In this document: piece by piece, positions 7,828-16,603 of the stretch
Position numbering within the stretch: position 1 is the stretch's first letter
Layout of the letters: every line of letters begins with the position of its first letter
Notes under the pieces: generated by a model
Told to the model about the DNA's origin: nothing
Database searches by the model: none
The model's input: only the letters and a program-made list of their open reading frames with translations
Position numbers and translations under genes: made by a program
Assembly (NCBI RefSeq): GCF_014199525.1
Contig: NZ_JACHNU010000007.1
Location: 62,001 to 126,000 of the forward strand
DNA length: 64,000 nucleotides
Origin: Conexibacter arvalis
Lineage (GTDB): Bacteria > Actinomycetota > Thermoleophilia > Solirubrobacterales > Solirubrobacteraceae
Direction: 5' to 3'

Positions 7828-8742
7828 TCACTCGATCTCCTCCCCGGTCAGCGTCACGAAGGCGTCCTCGAGCGTCGCGGCGCGGCGCTCGCCGTCGGGC
7901 AGCCCGCCGTTGTGGCGCTCGGCGTGGAGGATCGCGAGCGCCGGCCCGGAGCGGCGCGTGACCCAGCCCTCGCGCGCGGCCTGCTCGCGCAGCTCGGCGA
8001 GCCTCGCGGGCGAGCCGTAGACCTCGTGGGCCTCGCGGCCGGCGTGCTCCAGCACGAGCTCGGCAGGGCGGCCCTGCGTGACGATGCGGCCTCTCGACAT
8101 GACCGCGACGGTGTCGGCGAGCCGCTCGGCCTCCTCGATGTAGTGGGTCGACATCAGCACGGTGGTGCCCTCGCTGCGGAGGTTGTCGATCAGCGACCAC
8201 AGCTCCTGGCGCACCTGCGGGTCGAGCCCGACGGTCGGCTCGTCGAGCAGCACCAGGCGCGGCCGGTGGACGAGGCCGCGCGCGATCAGCAGCCGCCGGC
8301 GCATGCCGCCGGAGAGCAGGTCGACGCGCGTGTCGGCGCGGTCGACGAGGTTCGCGATCTCCAGCGCCCGCCGCACGGCGGCGGCGCGATCGCCCTTCGG
8401 CACGCGGTAGAGCCGTGCGAAGACGGTCAGGATCTGGCGGCAGGTCAGCTCGACGTCGAGGTTGTCGAGCTGCGGCACGACGCCCATCTCGGCGCGCGCC
8501 TGCTTGGAGCTCTCCGGCAGCTGGTAGCCGAGCACCTCGATCGCGCCCTCGGTCGGGATCGTCTGCGAGGTCAGCATCCGCATCGTCGTCGACTTGCCGG
8601 CGCCGTTCGGACCCAGCAGGCCGAGGCAGATGCCGCTCGGGACCTCGAGGTCGAGCCCGGCGACCGCGGTCAGCGCGCCGAATCTCTTGACGACGCCCCG
8701 CAGCGCGATCGCGACGCCGTGCTCCTCGCCCGCGCCGCTCAT
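7828..8742 (-). CDS. ABC transporter ATP-binding protein (DrrA/NodI type)
   Basis: A 304-aa ATPase. Walker A is GPNGAGKST, the Q-loop lies near VVPQLDNLD, the signature is LLSGGMRRRL, Walker B is LVLLDEPTVGLDP and the switch His is in MSTHYIEEAE. The C-terminal about 70 residues form the DUF4162-like extension of this subfamily. Its ATG overlaps the stop of the upstream acyltransferase by four bases (ATGA). It powers export through the downstream ABC-2 permease; the substrate is unknown. Confidence 0.9.
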   Translation of the reverse strand: MSGAGEEHGVAIALRGVVKRFGALTAVAGLDLEVPSGICLGLLGPNGAGKSTTMRMLTSQTIPTEGAIEVLGYQLPESSKQARAEMGVVPQLDNLDVELTCRQILTVFARLYRVPKGDRAAAVRRALEIANLVDRADTRVDLLSGGMRRRLLIARGLVHRPRLVLLDEPTVGLDPQVRQELWSLIDNLRSEGTTVLMSTHYIEEAERLADTVAVMSRGRIVTQGRPAELVLEHAGREAHEVYGSPARLAELREQAAREGWVTRRSGPALAILHAERHNGGLPDGERRAATLEDAFVTLTGEEIE

Positions 8743-9419
8743 GCCCACCGCATCCTCCTCGGCGCCTCGCGACGGCGGATCTCGCGCGCCGGGGCGCCCA
8801 CCACGACGGCGTCGTCGGCGACGTCGCGCGTGACGACCGAGCTGGTCCCGACGATCGCGTTGTCGCCGACCGTGACGCCGCGCAGCAGCGCCGCGCCGTA
8901 GCCGATCCAGACGTTGTTGCCGACGCGCACGTCGCGCTTGTAGATCCCCTGAAGTCGGATCGGCCGCTCGACCTCGACGACGCCGTGGTCGAAGTCGATC
9001 AGCATCACGCGGTCGGCGATGATGCACTCGCGGCCGATCGAGACGTGCTGGTAGCTGGAGATCGTGCACTCCTGGCCGAGCACCGACTTGGCGCCGATTC
9101 GCACCTCGCCCTCGTGCGCGCGCACCTTCGTGCCGTGGCCGAGCCACGACCAGCGGCCGAGCACGACCTTCGCGTCCCTGCCGATCTCGAATCTGACGCC
9201 GGGGCAGACGAAGGCGATGCCGTCGGTCTGGAGCCGTCCGCGCCACCGCAGCTTCAGCCACGCCAGCCGCAGGAAGAGCACGGCGTAGCGGTGGTTGAGC
9301 ATGCCGTTGCGGCGCACGAACCGCAGCAGCGCGCGCGGCCCGCCGGACAGCGGCGGCGGCTCTCCTCGCAGCTCGAAGACGGGAACGTCGACGTCGGTCG
9401 GCGCCATGACGGGCTCCAT
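8739..9419 (-). CDS. Left-handed beta-helix (hexapeptide) acyltransferase
   Basis: A 226-aa protein with imperfect hexapeptide repeats from about residue 75 onward, ending in the family's typical VVVGAPAREI. The C-terminal catalytic region resembles maltose/CysE-type O-acetyltransferases (VWIGYGAALLRGVTVGDNA). It probably O-acylates a sugar or glycan. The start is the ATG at 9419; ATG 9407 is an alternative. It is coupled to the ABC ATPase by an ATGA overlap, so the exporter may move a product that this enzyme modifies (inference). Confidence 0.8.
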   Translation of the reverse strand: MEPVMAPTDVDVPVFELRGEPPPLSGGPRALLRFVRRNGMLNHRYAVLFLRLAWLKLRWRGRLQTDGIAFVCPGVRFEIGRDAKVVLGRWSWLGHGTKVRAHEGEVRIGAKSVLGQECTISSYQHVSIGRECIIADRVMLIDFDHGVVEVERPIRLQGIYKRDVRVGNNVWIGYGAALLRGVTVGDNAIVGTSSVVTRDVADDAVVVGAPAREIRRREAPRRMRWA

Positions 9420-9492
9420 CGCCGGGATGCTAATGGGGCGGGGCGCCGATCGGGTCCGTCCGCGCGCGGCTCCTGCGATGATCCGCCGTCGC

Positions 9493-10467
9493 ATGGCGCA
9501 GGATGAACGGACGCTCGCCCAGCGGCTGCTCGCGGGCGACAAGCGCGCGCTGGCGCGCGCGATCACCTTGGTCGAGGACGACCGCCCCGAGGGCTGGGAG
9601 CTGGTCAGGGAGATCTACCCGCACACGGGCAGAGCGGCGGTCGTCGGCTTCACCGGCCCGCCCGGCGTCGGCAAGTCGACGCTGCTCGGCGCGCTGACGA
9701 GAGCCGAGCGCGCACGCGGGCGGACGGTCGGCGTGCTGTCGATCGACCCCTCGTCGCCGTTCACGCAGGGCGCGCTGCTCGGCGATCGCATCCGCCTCAC
9801 CGAGCACTTCCTCGACGCGGGCGTCTTCATCCGCTCGATGGCCAACCGCGGCGCGCTCGGCGGGCTGTCGGAGGCGGCGCTGCAGGGCGCGCTGCTGATG
9901 GACGCCGCCGGCCGCGACGTCGTCTTCGTCGAGACGGTCGGCGTCGGCCAGGCGGAGGTCGACGTGATCGACCACGCCGACACGGTCGTGCTGGCGCTGA
10001 TGCCCGGCTCGGGCGACTCGATCCAGGCGCTGAAGGCCGGCGTGATGGAGATCCCCGACGTGATCGTCGTCAACAAGGCCGACCACCCGCTGACCGACAC
10101 GATGGTGCGCGAGATCCGCGGCGTCCTGTCGCTCGGCCCGCAGAAGGGCTGGCGCGTGCCGATCGTCAAGACGCAGGCGGCCTTCGGGATCGGGATCGAC
10201 GAGCTGGCCGAGAAGCTGGAGGAGCATCGCGCGTACATCCAGGCCGAGGGCACGCTGCTGGAGCGCCGCCGCCGCAACCTGATGAACGAGGTCGTCGCGA
10301 TCGCGACGGCGCGGATGCGCCGCCAGCTGGAGGCGTCGATCCGCGACGACGCCGGCGTGCAGGAGCTGCTCGACGAGGTCTGCGAGCGGCGCCTGGACCC
10401 GGCCAGCGCCGCGACCGAGATCCTCGCCCGCAACGCGGGCGCGGTCGAACGCCAGCACGACGGCTGA
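9493..10467 (+). CDS. meaB: Methylmalonyl-CoA mutase-associated GTPase MeaB
   Basis: A 324-aa G3E-family (MeaB/ArgK) GTPase that protects and reloads B12-dependent acyl-CoA mutases. Walker A is GFTGPPGVGKST (about residues 52-63), Walker B/switch is VFVETVGVGQAEVDV and the base-specificity motif is VVNKAD. An N-terminal helical extension and a C-terminal dimerisation arm give the family length. The ATG at 9493 was chosen; ATG 9478 would add five residues. A B12-binding mutase subunit is encoded 4 kb downstream (14277-14687). It runs convergently with the HAD gene, 8 nt away. Confidence 0.93.
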   Translation: MAQDERTLAQRLLAGDKRALARAITLVEDDRPEGWELVREIYPHTGRAAVVGFTGPPGVGKSTLLGALTRAERARGRTVGVLSIDPSSPFTQGALLGDRIRLTEHFLDAGVFIRSMANRGALGGLSEAALQGALLMDAAGRDVVFVETVGVGQAEVDVIDHADTVVLALMPGSGDSIQALKAGVMEIPDVIVVNKADHPLTDTMVREIRGVLSLGPQKGWRVPIVKTQAAFGIGIDELAEKLEEHRAYIQAEGTLLERRRRNLMNEVVAIATARMRRQLEASIRDDAGVQELLDEVCERRLDPASAATEILARNAGAVERQHDG

Positions 10468-10475
10468 GCGTCCGC

Positions 10476-11333
10476 TCAGCGCAGCCAGCGAACGCGCGAC
10501 GGCGGGGGAGCGGGCGGCGCGCCGCGCCGTCGGCCGACCATCAGGCTGCCGGCACCGCCGATCGCGACCGCCGCGACCGCCGTGCCGGCGAGCGCGAGCC
10601 GCCTGCCGAGCCGCTCGAAGCGCAGCACCTGCCAGCCCTCCTCGCGCGCGACCCGCCCCAGCTCGGCGTCCGGGTTGACCGCCACCGGATGGCCGACGAC
10701 GCGCAGCATCGGCAGGTCCGACTCGGAGTCCGAGTAGGCCCAGGAGGCGGCGAGGTCGATCCCCTCGCGGGCGGCGAGGGCGCGGATCGCCTCGGCCTTG
10801 CCCTCGCGGTAGGTGAAGGGCCCGTCCGGGCGGCCGGTGTAGCGGCCGTCGGCGATCTCCGATCTGGCGCCGAGCCCGCCGTCGAACGTCAGCACCTGCG
10901 CCAGCACCTCCGCCAGCTCGTGCGCCGCGGCGGTGACGATGTAGACCGGGCGGCCGGCGTCCTGGTGCTCGTAGGCGACGCGCAGCATCTGCGGGTAGAC
11001 GCGCGGCAGGATCCCGGCGAGCACCTCGGGCCCGAGCCGCATGACGTCGCGGACCGGCACGTCGCGCATCAGGTCGAAGATCTGGGCGCGGACGGCGTCG
11101 GTGCCGGCGTCGGTCGAGCCCTGGAGGCGGAACTTCACGTTCGCCCACGCGCCGGCGGCGAGCTGGCGGCGGGTCAGGATCCCCTGCCGGTAGGAGGCGC
11201 GCGCGAACTCGAACGCGGAGGAGCCGGCCATCAGCGTCCGGTCGAGGTCGAAGAAGGCGGCGCCGCGCCCGGCGCCGCCCTCGTCCGCGCCCGCCCCGGC
11301 GGGCGCGGAGCCGCTGTCGGGCGGCTGGGTCAG
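10476..11333 (-). CDS. HAD-superfamily IB phosphatase, membrane-anchored C-terminus
   Basis: HAD-IB hydrolase. The catalytic motif AAFFDLDRTL lies in frame upstream of the first ATG (11231), so a protein starting there would lack the nucleophile Asp. No ATG, GTG or TTG precedes the motif after the thiolase gene. The only plausible start is a CTG at 11333, overlapping the thiolase stop as CTGA. Motif II is VYIVTAAAHEL, the Lys motif is YREGKAEAI and motif III is AYSDSESDLPML. Near the C-terminus a hydrophobic stretch (LALAGTAVAAVAIGGAGSL) may anchor it in the membrane. Length from CTG is 285 aa. A sequencing frameshift or loss of the start is an alternative. Substrate unknown. Confidence 0.72.
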   Translation of the reverse strand: MTQPPDSGSAPAGAGADEGGAGRGAAFFDLDRTLMAGSSAFEFARASYRQGILTRRQLAAGAWANVKFRLQGSTDAGTDAVRAQIFDLMRDVPVRDVMRLGPEVLAGILPRVYPQMLRVAYEHQDAGRPVYIVTAAAHELAEVLAQVLTFDGGLGARSEIADGRYTGRPDGPFTYREGKAEAIRALAAREGIDLAASWAYSDSESDLPMLRVVGHPVAVNPDAELGRVAREEGWQVLRFERLGRRLALAGTAVAAVAIGGAGSLMVGRRRGAPPAPPPSRVRWLR

Positions 11334-12514
11334 GACTTCGGGACCTCCAGGATGACGGCGTCGCCCTGGCCGCCGCCCGAGCAGATCGCGGCGACGCCGA
11401 TGCCGCCGCCGCGGCGCTGCAGCTCGAGCGCCAGCGAGCCGAGTATGCGGGCGCCGGAGGCGCCGATCGGGTGGCCGAGCGCGACCGCGCCGCCGTTGAC
11501 GTTGACCTTGTCCTCATCGATGCCGAGCATGCGGATCGAGTTGAGGGTGACAGAGGCGAACGCCTCGTTGATCTCCCACAGGTCGACGTCCGCGGGCGAG
11601 AGGCCGGCCTTCTTCAGCGCGGCGAAGGCGGCGTTCGCCGGCGTTCTCGCGAGGTAGGCGAACTCCTCGGCGATCTGCGCCTGGCCGACGATCGTCGCGA
11701 TCGGCCTCTTGCCGTTGGCCTGCGCCCAGTCGCTGGAGGCGAGCACGAGCGCGCCGGCGCCGTCGTTGACGCCGGGGGCGTTGCCGGCGGTGTGGGTGCC
11801 GTCCTTGACGAAGATCGGCTTCAGCGCGGCGAGCGCCTCCAGCGTCGTGCCGGGGCGCGGCGCCTCGTCGGTCTCGACGACGGTGTCGCCCTTGCGACCC
11901 TTGACCGTCACCGGGACGATCTCCTCCGGCAGACGGCCCTCGTCGGTCGCCTTCAGCGCCAGCTCGTGCGAGCGGACGGCCCAGCGGTCCATGTCGGCGC
12001 GGGTCATCTCCAGCTCGGCGGCGACCTCGCTCGCCTCGTGGGCCATGTGCTTGCCGCTGAACGGGTTGGTGAGGCCGTCGTTGATCATCGCGTCGAGCGC
12101 CTTGCCGTCGCCCATGCGGTAGCCGAAGCGGGCGCCCTTCAGCAGGTACGGCGCGTTGCTCATCGACTCCATGCCGCCCGCGACCGCGACCTCGACGTCG
12201 CCGGCGCGGATCGCCGCGTCGAGGATGCCGGCGGCGCGCACGCCGGAGGCGCAGACCTTGTTGATCGTCTCCGAGGAGACCTCCTTCGGGATGCCGCCCT
12301 TGATCTGCGCCTGGCGCGAGGGGATCTGCCCCTGGCCGGCCTGCAGGACCTGGCCCATCACGACGTGCTCGATCTGCTCGGGGGCGACGTCGGCGCGCTC
12401 GAGCGCCGCCTTGATCGCGATGCCGCCGAGCTCGGTGGCGTCGAGCGACGAGAGGCCGCCGCCGAGCTTGCCGATCGGCGTGCGCGCGGCGCTGAGGATC
12501 ACGGTTCTGGGCAT
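11330..12514 (-). CDS. Acetyl-CoA acetyltransferase (thiolase)
   Basis: A 394-aa thiolase that interconverts two acetyl-CoA and acetoacetyl-CoA. The nucleophile is Cys88 in INKVCASGVRA. The catalytic segments NEAFA, GGAVALGHPIGASGAR and the C-terminal CSGGGQGDA are all present. The length matches biosynthetic thiolases (AtoB/PhaA type). Adjacent MeaB, the B12 mutase subunit and the ETF genes suggest acyl-CoA or branched-chain degradation. It is upstream of and overlapping with the HAD gene. Confidence 0.93.
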   Translation of the reverse strand: MPRTVILSAARTPIGKLGGGLSSLDATELGGIAIKAALERADVAPEQIEHVVMGQVLQAGQGQIPSRQAQIKGGIPKEVSSETINKVCASGVRAAGILDAAIRAGDVEVAVAGGMESMSNAPYLLKGARFGYRMGDGKALDAMINDGLTNPFSGKHMAHEASEVAAELEMTRADMDRWAVRSHELALKATDEGRLPEEIVPVTVKGRKGDTVVETDEAPRPGTTLEALAALKPIFVKDGTHTAGNAPGVNDGAGALVLASSDWAQANGKRPIATIVGQAQIAEEFAYLARTPANAAFAALKKAGLSPADVDLWEINEAFASVTLNSIRMLGIDEDKVNVNGGAVALGHPIGASGARILGSLALELQRRGGGIGVAAICSGGGQGDAVILEVPKS

Positions 12515-12650
12515 CGGGTGATCTCCGTTCCGGGGTGAAGGGCTCCAGCCGTGCGACGGCCGTGATCCGATCGTAGAGCGCGTCAGCGCCGACGGACGCC
12601 GATCGGCCGGCTCGCTCGGCGTCGTGCAGCCCGCGGGCAGCAACGACGAT

Positions 12651-12721
12651 GCGGGTCGCGAGCTCCCGCGACCGCTGCGCAGGGCCGGCTGGCCGCCGTG
12701 GAACTCGCAATGCGAAGCACG
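12651..12721. repeat. Diverged copy of the palindromic repeat found at 41967-42102
   Basis: The outer arms GCGAGCTCC (12658-12666) and GGAACTCGC (12700-12708) form a hairpin. The right end, 12697-12721, is identical over 25 bp to 42015-42039. The interior differs from the 42-kb copies. The element ends inside the pepA promoter region. The rest of the 219-bp gap before pepA holds nothing else I recognise. Confidence 0.7.
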
Positions 12722-12727
12722 TAGGCT
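12722..12727 (+). promoter_or_regulatory. -10-like TAGGCT for pepA
   Basis: TAGGCT lies 6 nt before the pepA ATG, placing the transcription start at or next to the start codon. No clear -35 is seen. The hexamer directly follows the conserved repeat end. Confidence 0.35.
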
Positions 12728-12733
12728 GGCCCG

Positions 12734-14179
12734 ATGAACATCGAGGCCACGACGAAGGCGCCGCTGGAGAGCGGCGCGGACACGATCGCGGTCGGGGTCT
12801 TCGACGGCGAGGACATCGCCCACGACGTCGCCGACGGCACGCTCCAGCGCCTGTTGGACTCCGGGGAGGCCCGTCGCGCCTTCAAGCACCTCGCCGTCGC
12901 CCACGCCGAGGGACGCCGCTGGATCGTCGTCGGCCTCGGCGACCGCGCCCGCTTCGACGGCGACCGCGCCCGCGTCGCGGCGGCCGCCGTCCACGCGCGG
13001 GCACGCGAGCTGAGCGCCGCCGCGCTCTGCTGGGAGGTGCCCCACCACCTCGACGACACGCGCGTCGCCGCGCTGGTCGAGGGGACGGTGCTCGCCGGCT
13101 ACCGCTTCGACCGCTACCGCAACCACCCGGAGGAGGACGGCGCGCTCGAGCGGCTCGTCGTCAGCGCTCACCATCCGATCGACGCCACCGTCGAGGCCGC
13201 GGCCGTCGTCGCCGCGGCCCAGAACCGCGCGCGCGACCTGCAGAACACGCCGAGCAACGAGCTGACTCCCGAGCGGCTCGCCCACCGCGCCCAGGAGCTG
13301 GTCGCCGAGGCCGACGGCCTGTCGCTGGAGGTGCGCGGCGAGGAGGAGATCGGCGCGCTCGGGATGGGCGCCTTCGCCGCCGTCGCGCGCGGCTCCGAGC
13401 AGGATGCGCGCCTGATCGAGCTGAGATACGACGGCCCCGGCGCCGACTCGGCCGGCCCGCTGCTGGCGCTCGTCGGCAAGGCGGTGACGTTCGACACCGG
13501 CGGCATCTCGATCAAGCCGGCGATGAGAATGTCGGAGATGAAGTTCGACATGTCGGGCGGCGCCGCCGTGCTGGAGGCGATCGGCGCGATCGCGCGGCTG
13601 CGGCTGCCGATCCGCGTGCTCGGCGTGATCGGCGCGACCGAGAACATGCCGAGCGGGCGCGCCGTCAAGCCCGGCGACATCGTGCGCGCCTCCAACGGCA
13701 CGACGATCGAGGTCGTCAACACCGACGCCGAGGGCCGTCTCGTGCTCGCCGACTGCCTCGCGCACGCGGTCAACCACGGCGCGCAGCGGATCGTCGACGT
13801 GGCGACGCTGACCGGCGCGATCGTCACGACCTTCGGCGCCAGCCACGCCGGCCTGATCGCCAACGACGACGAGTGGGCGGCGGCGGTCGAGGCGGCCGGG
13901 CGCGCCAGCGGCGAGCTCGTCTGGCGGCTGCCGCTGCACTCCGACTACGCCGACGCGATCAAGGGCCGCTACGCCGACGTCGTCAACTCGACCGAGAACC
14001 GCAAGGCGGCCTCGATCACGGCCGGCGAGTTCCTCCGCCGGTTCGTCGGCGAGGTCCCGTGGGCGCATCTCGACATCGCCGGCACGGCCAACGACACCGG
14101 CCGCCAGCCGACGCCGTCGGGGGGCTCGGGCTACGGCGTGCGGCTGCTGGTCGAGCTGGCCCGGCGGCTGGCCGCCTGA
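12734..14179 (+). CDS. pepA: Leucyl aminopeptidase (M17)
   Basis: A 481-aa cytosolic M17 aminopeptidase with a dinuclear metal site. The C-terminal catalytic domain contains [17 protein letters not shown], the metal/Lys site around [17 protein letters not shown] and the family signature [12 protein letters not shown]. The N-terminal macro-like domain occupies about residues 1-170. It releases N-terminal residues during peptide turnover. The ATG at 12734 is preceded by only 6 nt after a -10-like hexamer. It stands as a single gene. Confidence 0.94.
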   Translation: MNIEATTKAPLESGADTIAVGVFDGEDIAHDVADGTLQRLLDSGEARRAFKHLAVAHAEGRRWIVVGLGDRARFDGDRARVAAAAVHARARELSAAALCWEVPHHLDDTRVAALVEGTVLAGYRFDRYRNHPEEDGALERLVVSAHHPIDATVEAAAVVAAAQNRARDLQNTPSNELTPERLAHRAQELVAEADGLSLEVRGEEEIGALGMGAFAAVARGSEQDARLIELRYDGPGADSAGPLLALVGKAVTFDTGGISIKPAMRMSEMKFDMSGGAAVLEAIGAIARLRLPIRVLGVIGATENMPSGRAVKPGDIVRASNGTTIEVVNTDAEGRLVLADCLAHAVNHGAQRIVDVATLTGAIVTTFGASHAGLIANDDEWAAAVEAAGRASGELVWRLPLHSDYADAIKGRYADVVNSTENRKAASITAGEFLRRFVGEVPWAHLDIAGTANDTGRQPTPSGGSGYGVRLLVELARRLAA

Positions 14180-14205
14180 GCGCGCGCTTACCTACTGCAC
14201 TCCTT

Positions 14206-14240
14206 CGCGGCGGGGCTTCCCTACTATTCGCCCCGCCGCG
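14206..14240 (+). terminator. Hairpin downstream of pepA
   Basis: CGCGGCGGGG (14206-14215) pairs perfectly with CCCCGCCGCG (14231-14240) across a 15-nt loop. The loop contains TACTAT (14222-14227), a -10-like hexamer, so the same DNA may end pepA transcription and start that of the next gene with a leader of about 43 nt. Confidence 0.5.
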
Positions 14241-14276
14241 ACGCCGTCGTCCCCAACCCGGTGCGCGGACACCGAG

Positions 14277-14687
14277 ATGTCCTCAACAACAGAGCGAAAG
14301 ATCCGCGTCGTCGTCGCCAAGCCCGGGCTGGACGGCCACGACCGCGGAGCGAAGATCATCGCCCGCGCCCTCCGCGACGCCGGCATGGAGGTGATCTACA
14401 CCGGTCTGCACCAGACGCCGGAGCAGATCGTCGAGACCGTGATCCAGGAGGACGCCGACGCCGTCGGGCTGTCGATCCTCTCGGGCGCGCACATGACGCT
14501 GGTGCCGCGCGTCGTCGAGCTGCTGCGCGAGCAGGACGTCGACGACGTGCTGGTCTGCGTCGGCGGGACGATCCCGGCCGACGACATCCCCCAGCTCAAG
14601 GAAGTCGGCGTCTCCGAGGTCTTCACGCCGGGTGCGCCGACGCAGGACATCATCGACTTCATCCGCGGCGCGGTCCGCGCAAGCTGA
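14277..14687 (+). CDS. Cobalamin B12-binding subunit of an acyl-CoA mutase
   Basis: A 136-aa stand-alone B12-binding domain. The lower-ligand histidine motif is [12 protein letters not shown] (DxHxxG form) and the second loop is [10 protein letters not shown]. The C-terminal glycine region is VGGTIPADD. It matches the C-terminal domain of methylmalonyl-CoA mutase, or the small subunit of two-component mutases such as isobutyryl- or 2-hydroxyisobutyryl-CoA mutase. No catalytic large subunit is present in the window; MeaB is encoded 4 kb upstream. The exact substrate cannot be told. Confidence 0.85.
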   Translation: MSSTTERKIRVVVAKPGLDGHDRGAKIIARALRDAGMEVIYTGLHQTPEQIVETVIQEDADAVGLSILSGAHMTLVPRVVELLREQDVDDVLVCVGGTIPADDIPQLKEVGVSEVFTPGAPTQDIIDFIRGAVRAS

Positions 14688-14743
14688 CGGGTCCCGTCCC
14701 GCTCAGGCGGGGCGCATGCGGTGTCGCACGGCCACCCATGCGA

Positions 14744-14771
14744 TTGACTGGTCAGTCAACGGAGGTATCAT
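14744..14771 (+). promoter_or_regulatory. etfBA promoter with embedded TetR-type operator
   Basis: TTGACT (14744-14749), 16 nt, then TATCAT (14766-14771) make a near-consensus sigma-70 promoter. Its -35 is half of the dyad TTGACT-GGTC-AGTCAA (14744-14759), a form typical of TetR-family fatty-acid regulators. A repressor bound there would block the -35. The transcript would start about 50 nt before etfB. Confidence 0.6.
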
Positions 14772-14828
14772 GCCGCGCATCACATCGCCACGAACGTTCG
14801 TTTGGCTCTTTCTGAGGAGGCACCCGAG

Positions 14829-15620
14829 TTGAAGATTTGCGTCCTGGTCAAAGAGGTGCCGGACGCCGCCGTCGAGAAGCGCATCGACCCCTCGACGGGG
14901 CGGATGGACCGCAGCGGGGAGAAGAACCTCAACCCGTACGACACGCACGCCATCGAGGCTGCGATGCAGCTGAAGGAGGGCGGCGCCCTCCAGGTCGACG
15001 AGATCGTCGCCGTGACGATGGGCCCGGAGTCCGCCGTGCGCGCGCTCCACAAGGCCGTCTCGCTCGGCGCCGACCGCTCGATCCACCTGACCGACGCCGC
15101 GCTCGCCGGCTCTGACGTCGCCGCGACGGGCTACGCGCTCGCGAAGGCGCTCGAGAAGGAGCAGCCCGACGTCGTCCTGCTCGGGCAGCAGTCCGACGAC
15201 GGCGAGTGCTACACGATCGGCGCGGTCGTCGCCGAGCACCTGAAGGCGCCGTCGCTGACCCAGGTGATCAAGCTCGACGTCGTCGACGGCGGCCTGCGCT
15301 GCGAGCGCCAGGCCGAGTACGGCTACGACACCGTCCAGGTCTCGCTTCCGGCCGTGATCTCGGTCGGCGACGCGATCAACGAGCCGCGCTACCCGTCGCT
15401 GAAGGCGATCATGGGCGCGAAGAAGAAGCCGCTGGAGACCGCCTCGGCGGCCGACGCCGGCATCGACGCCTCGCTGGTCGGCGGGGACGGCTCGCGCGTG
15501 CAGTGCGGCGAGTTCAAGGCGCCGCCCGCGAAGGCCGCCGGCACGATCATCGAGGACGAGGACACGGACGCGACCGTCGAGCAGATCGTCGCGTGGCTGG
15601 ACGAAAGGAAGCTGATCTGA
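14829..15620 (+). CDS. etfB: Electron transfer flavoprotein beta subunit
   Basis: A 263-aa ETF beta subunit. With EtfA it accepts electrons from acyl-CoA and related dehydrogenases. The N-terminus KICVLVKEVPDAA is diagnostic, and the ETF-beta recognition segment lies around INEPRYPSLKAIMGAKKKP. The start is a TTG at 14829: a GAGGAGG Shine-Dalgarno at 14814-14820 lies 8 nt before it. An upstream in-frame TTG (14802) would place that site inside the gene. etfA follows after one base. The strong promoter and TetR-like dyad upstream suggest control by acyl-CoA supply. Confidence 0.94.
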   Translation: MKICVLVKEVPDAAVEKRIDPSTGRMDRSGEKNLNPYDTHAIEAAMQLKEGGALQVDEIVAVTMGPESAVRALHKAVSLGADRSIHLTDAALAGSDVAATGYALAKALEKEQPDVVLLGQQSDDGECYTIGAVVAEHLKAPSLTQVIKLDVVDGGLRCERQAEYGYDTVQVSLPAVISVGDAINEPRYPSLKAIMGAKKKPLETASAADAGIDASLVGGDGSRVQCGEFKAPPAKAAGTIIEDEDTDATVEQIVAWLDERKLI

Positions 15621-15621
15621 G

Positions 15622-16599
15622 ATGGGCGGGATTCTCGTCTACGTCCTGCATTACGAGGGCGCGCTCAACAAGAACTCGCTCGGTGCCGTCTCGGAGGGCG
15701 CGAAGCTCGCCGGTGAGCTCGGCGTCGACTGCGACGCCGTCGTCGTCGGCGGCGGCGACCTGACGAACGAGCTGCTCGGCACGCTCGGCAGCTACGGTGC
15801 GAAGAAGGTCTACCGCGCCGAGGGCGCCGAGGGCCTCGCGCAGCCGGTCATCGACGTGATCGACAAGGTCATCGCCGACAACGGCCACAACTACGTGATC
15901 TTCGGCGGCGGCCTGCTCGGCTTCGAGATCGGCGCCGGCCTCGCCGCGCGTCGCAACGCCGGCGTCACGATGGAGGTCACCAACGTCGTCGTCGAGGGTG
16001 GCAAGCTGATCGCCGAGCGCCCGATCCTCGGCGACTCGCAGATCTCGCGCTCCCACTACAAGGGCGACCTCGGGATCATCATCGGCCGCATCAACGCCTT
16101 CGAGGTCAAGGAGACCGGCGGCGGCGCGGCCGAGGTCGTCGACGTCCAGGTCGACTACTCGCCGTGGTCCAACCAGGCGACGATGGTCCAGCGCGGCGAG
16201 CAGCGCGGCGCGGACGTCAACATCGAGGACGCCGACGTCCTCGTCGCCGGCGGCCGCGGCCTCGGCAAGGCCGAGGGCTTCCAGCTGTGCGAGGACCTCG
16301 CGGGCGTGCTCGGCGGCGCCGTCGCCGCGACGCGCGCGGTCGTCGACGCCGGCTGGTACCCGTACGCGGCCCAGATCGGCCAGACCGGCAAGTCGGTCGC
16401 GCCGAAGCTCTACCTCGCGGCCGGCATCTCCGGCGCGATCCAGCACAAGGTCGGCATGCAGGCCTCGGAGCACATCGTCGCGATCAACAAGGACGCGAAC
16501 GCTCCGATCTTCGAGTTCAGCGACCTCGGCATCGTCGGGGACCTGAACAAGATCCTGCCGAAGCTGACGGAGGCCGTGAAGGCCAAGAAGGGCGGTTGA
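15622..16599 (+). CDS. etfA: Electron transfer flavoprotein alpha subunit
   Basis: A 325-aa ETF alpha subunit. The C-terminal FAD-binding domain contains VAGGRGLGKAEGF, ATRAVVDAGWYPYAAQIGQTGK and LYLAAGISGAIQHKVGM, the family's adenine/ribityl-binding motifs. The N-terminal domain (residues 1-190) packs against EtfB. It is one base from etfB and 4 nt before the ETF dehydrogenase gene, giving a complete route from acyl-CoA dehydrogenases to the quinone pool. Confidence 0.95.
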   Translation: MGGILVYVLHYEGALNKNSLGAVSEGAKLAGELGVDCDAVVVGGGDLTNELLGTLGSYGAKKVYRAEGAEGLAQPVIDVIDKVIADNGHNYVIFGGGLLGFEIGAGLAARRNAGVTMEVTNVVVEGGKLIAERPILGDSQISRSHYKGDLGIIIGRINAFEVKETGGGAAEVVDVQVDYSPWSNQATMVQRGEQRGADVNIEDADVLVAGGRGLGKAEGFQLCEDLAGVLGGAVAATRAVVDAGWYPYAAQIGQTGKSVAPKLYLAAGISGAIQHKVGMQASEHIVAINKDANAPIFEFSDLGIVGDLNKILPKLTEAVKAKKGG

Positions 16600-16603
16600 T
16601 CGA

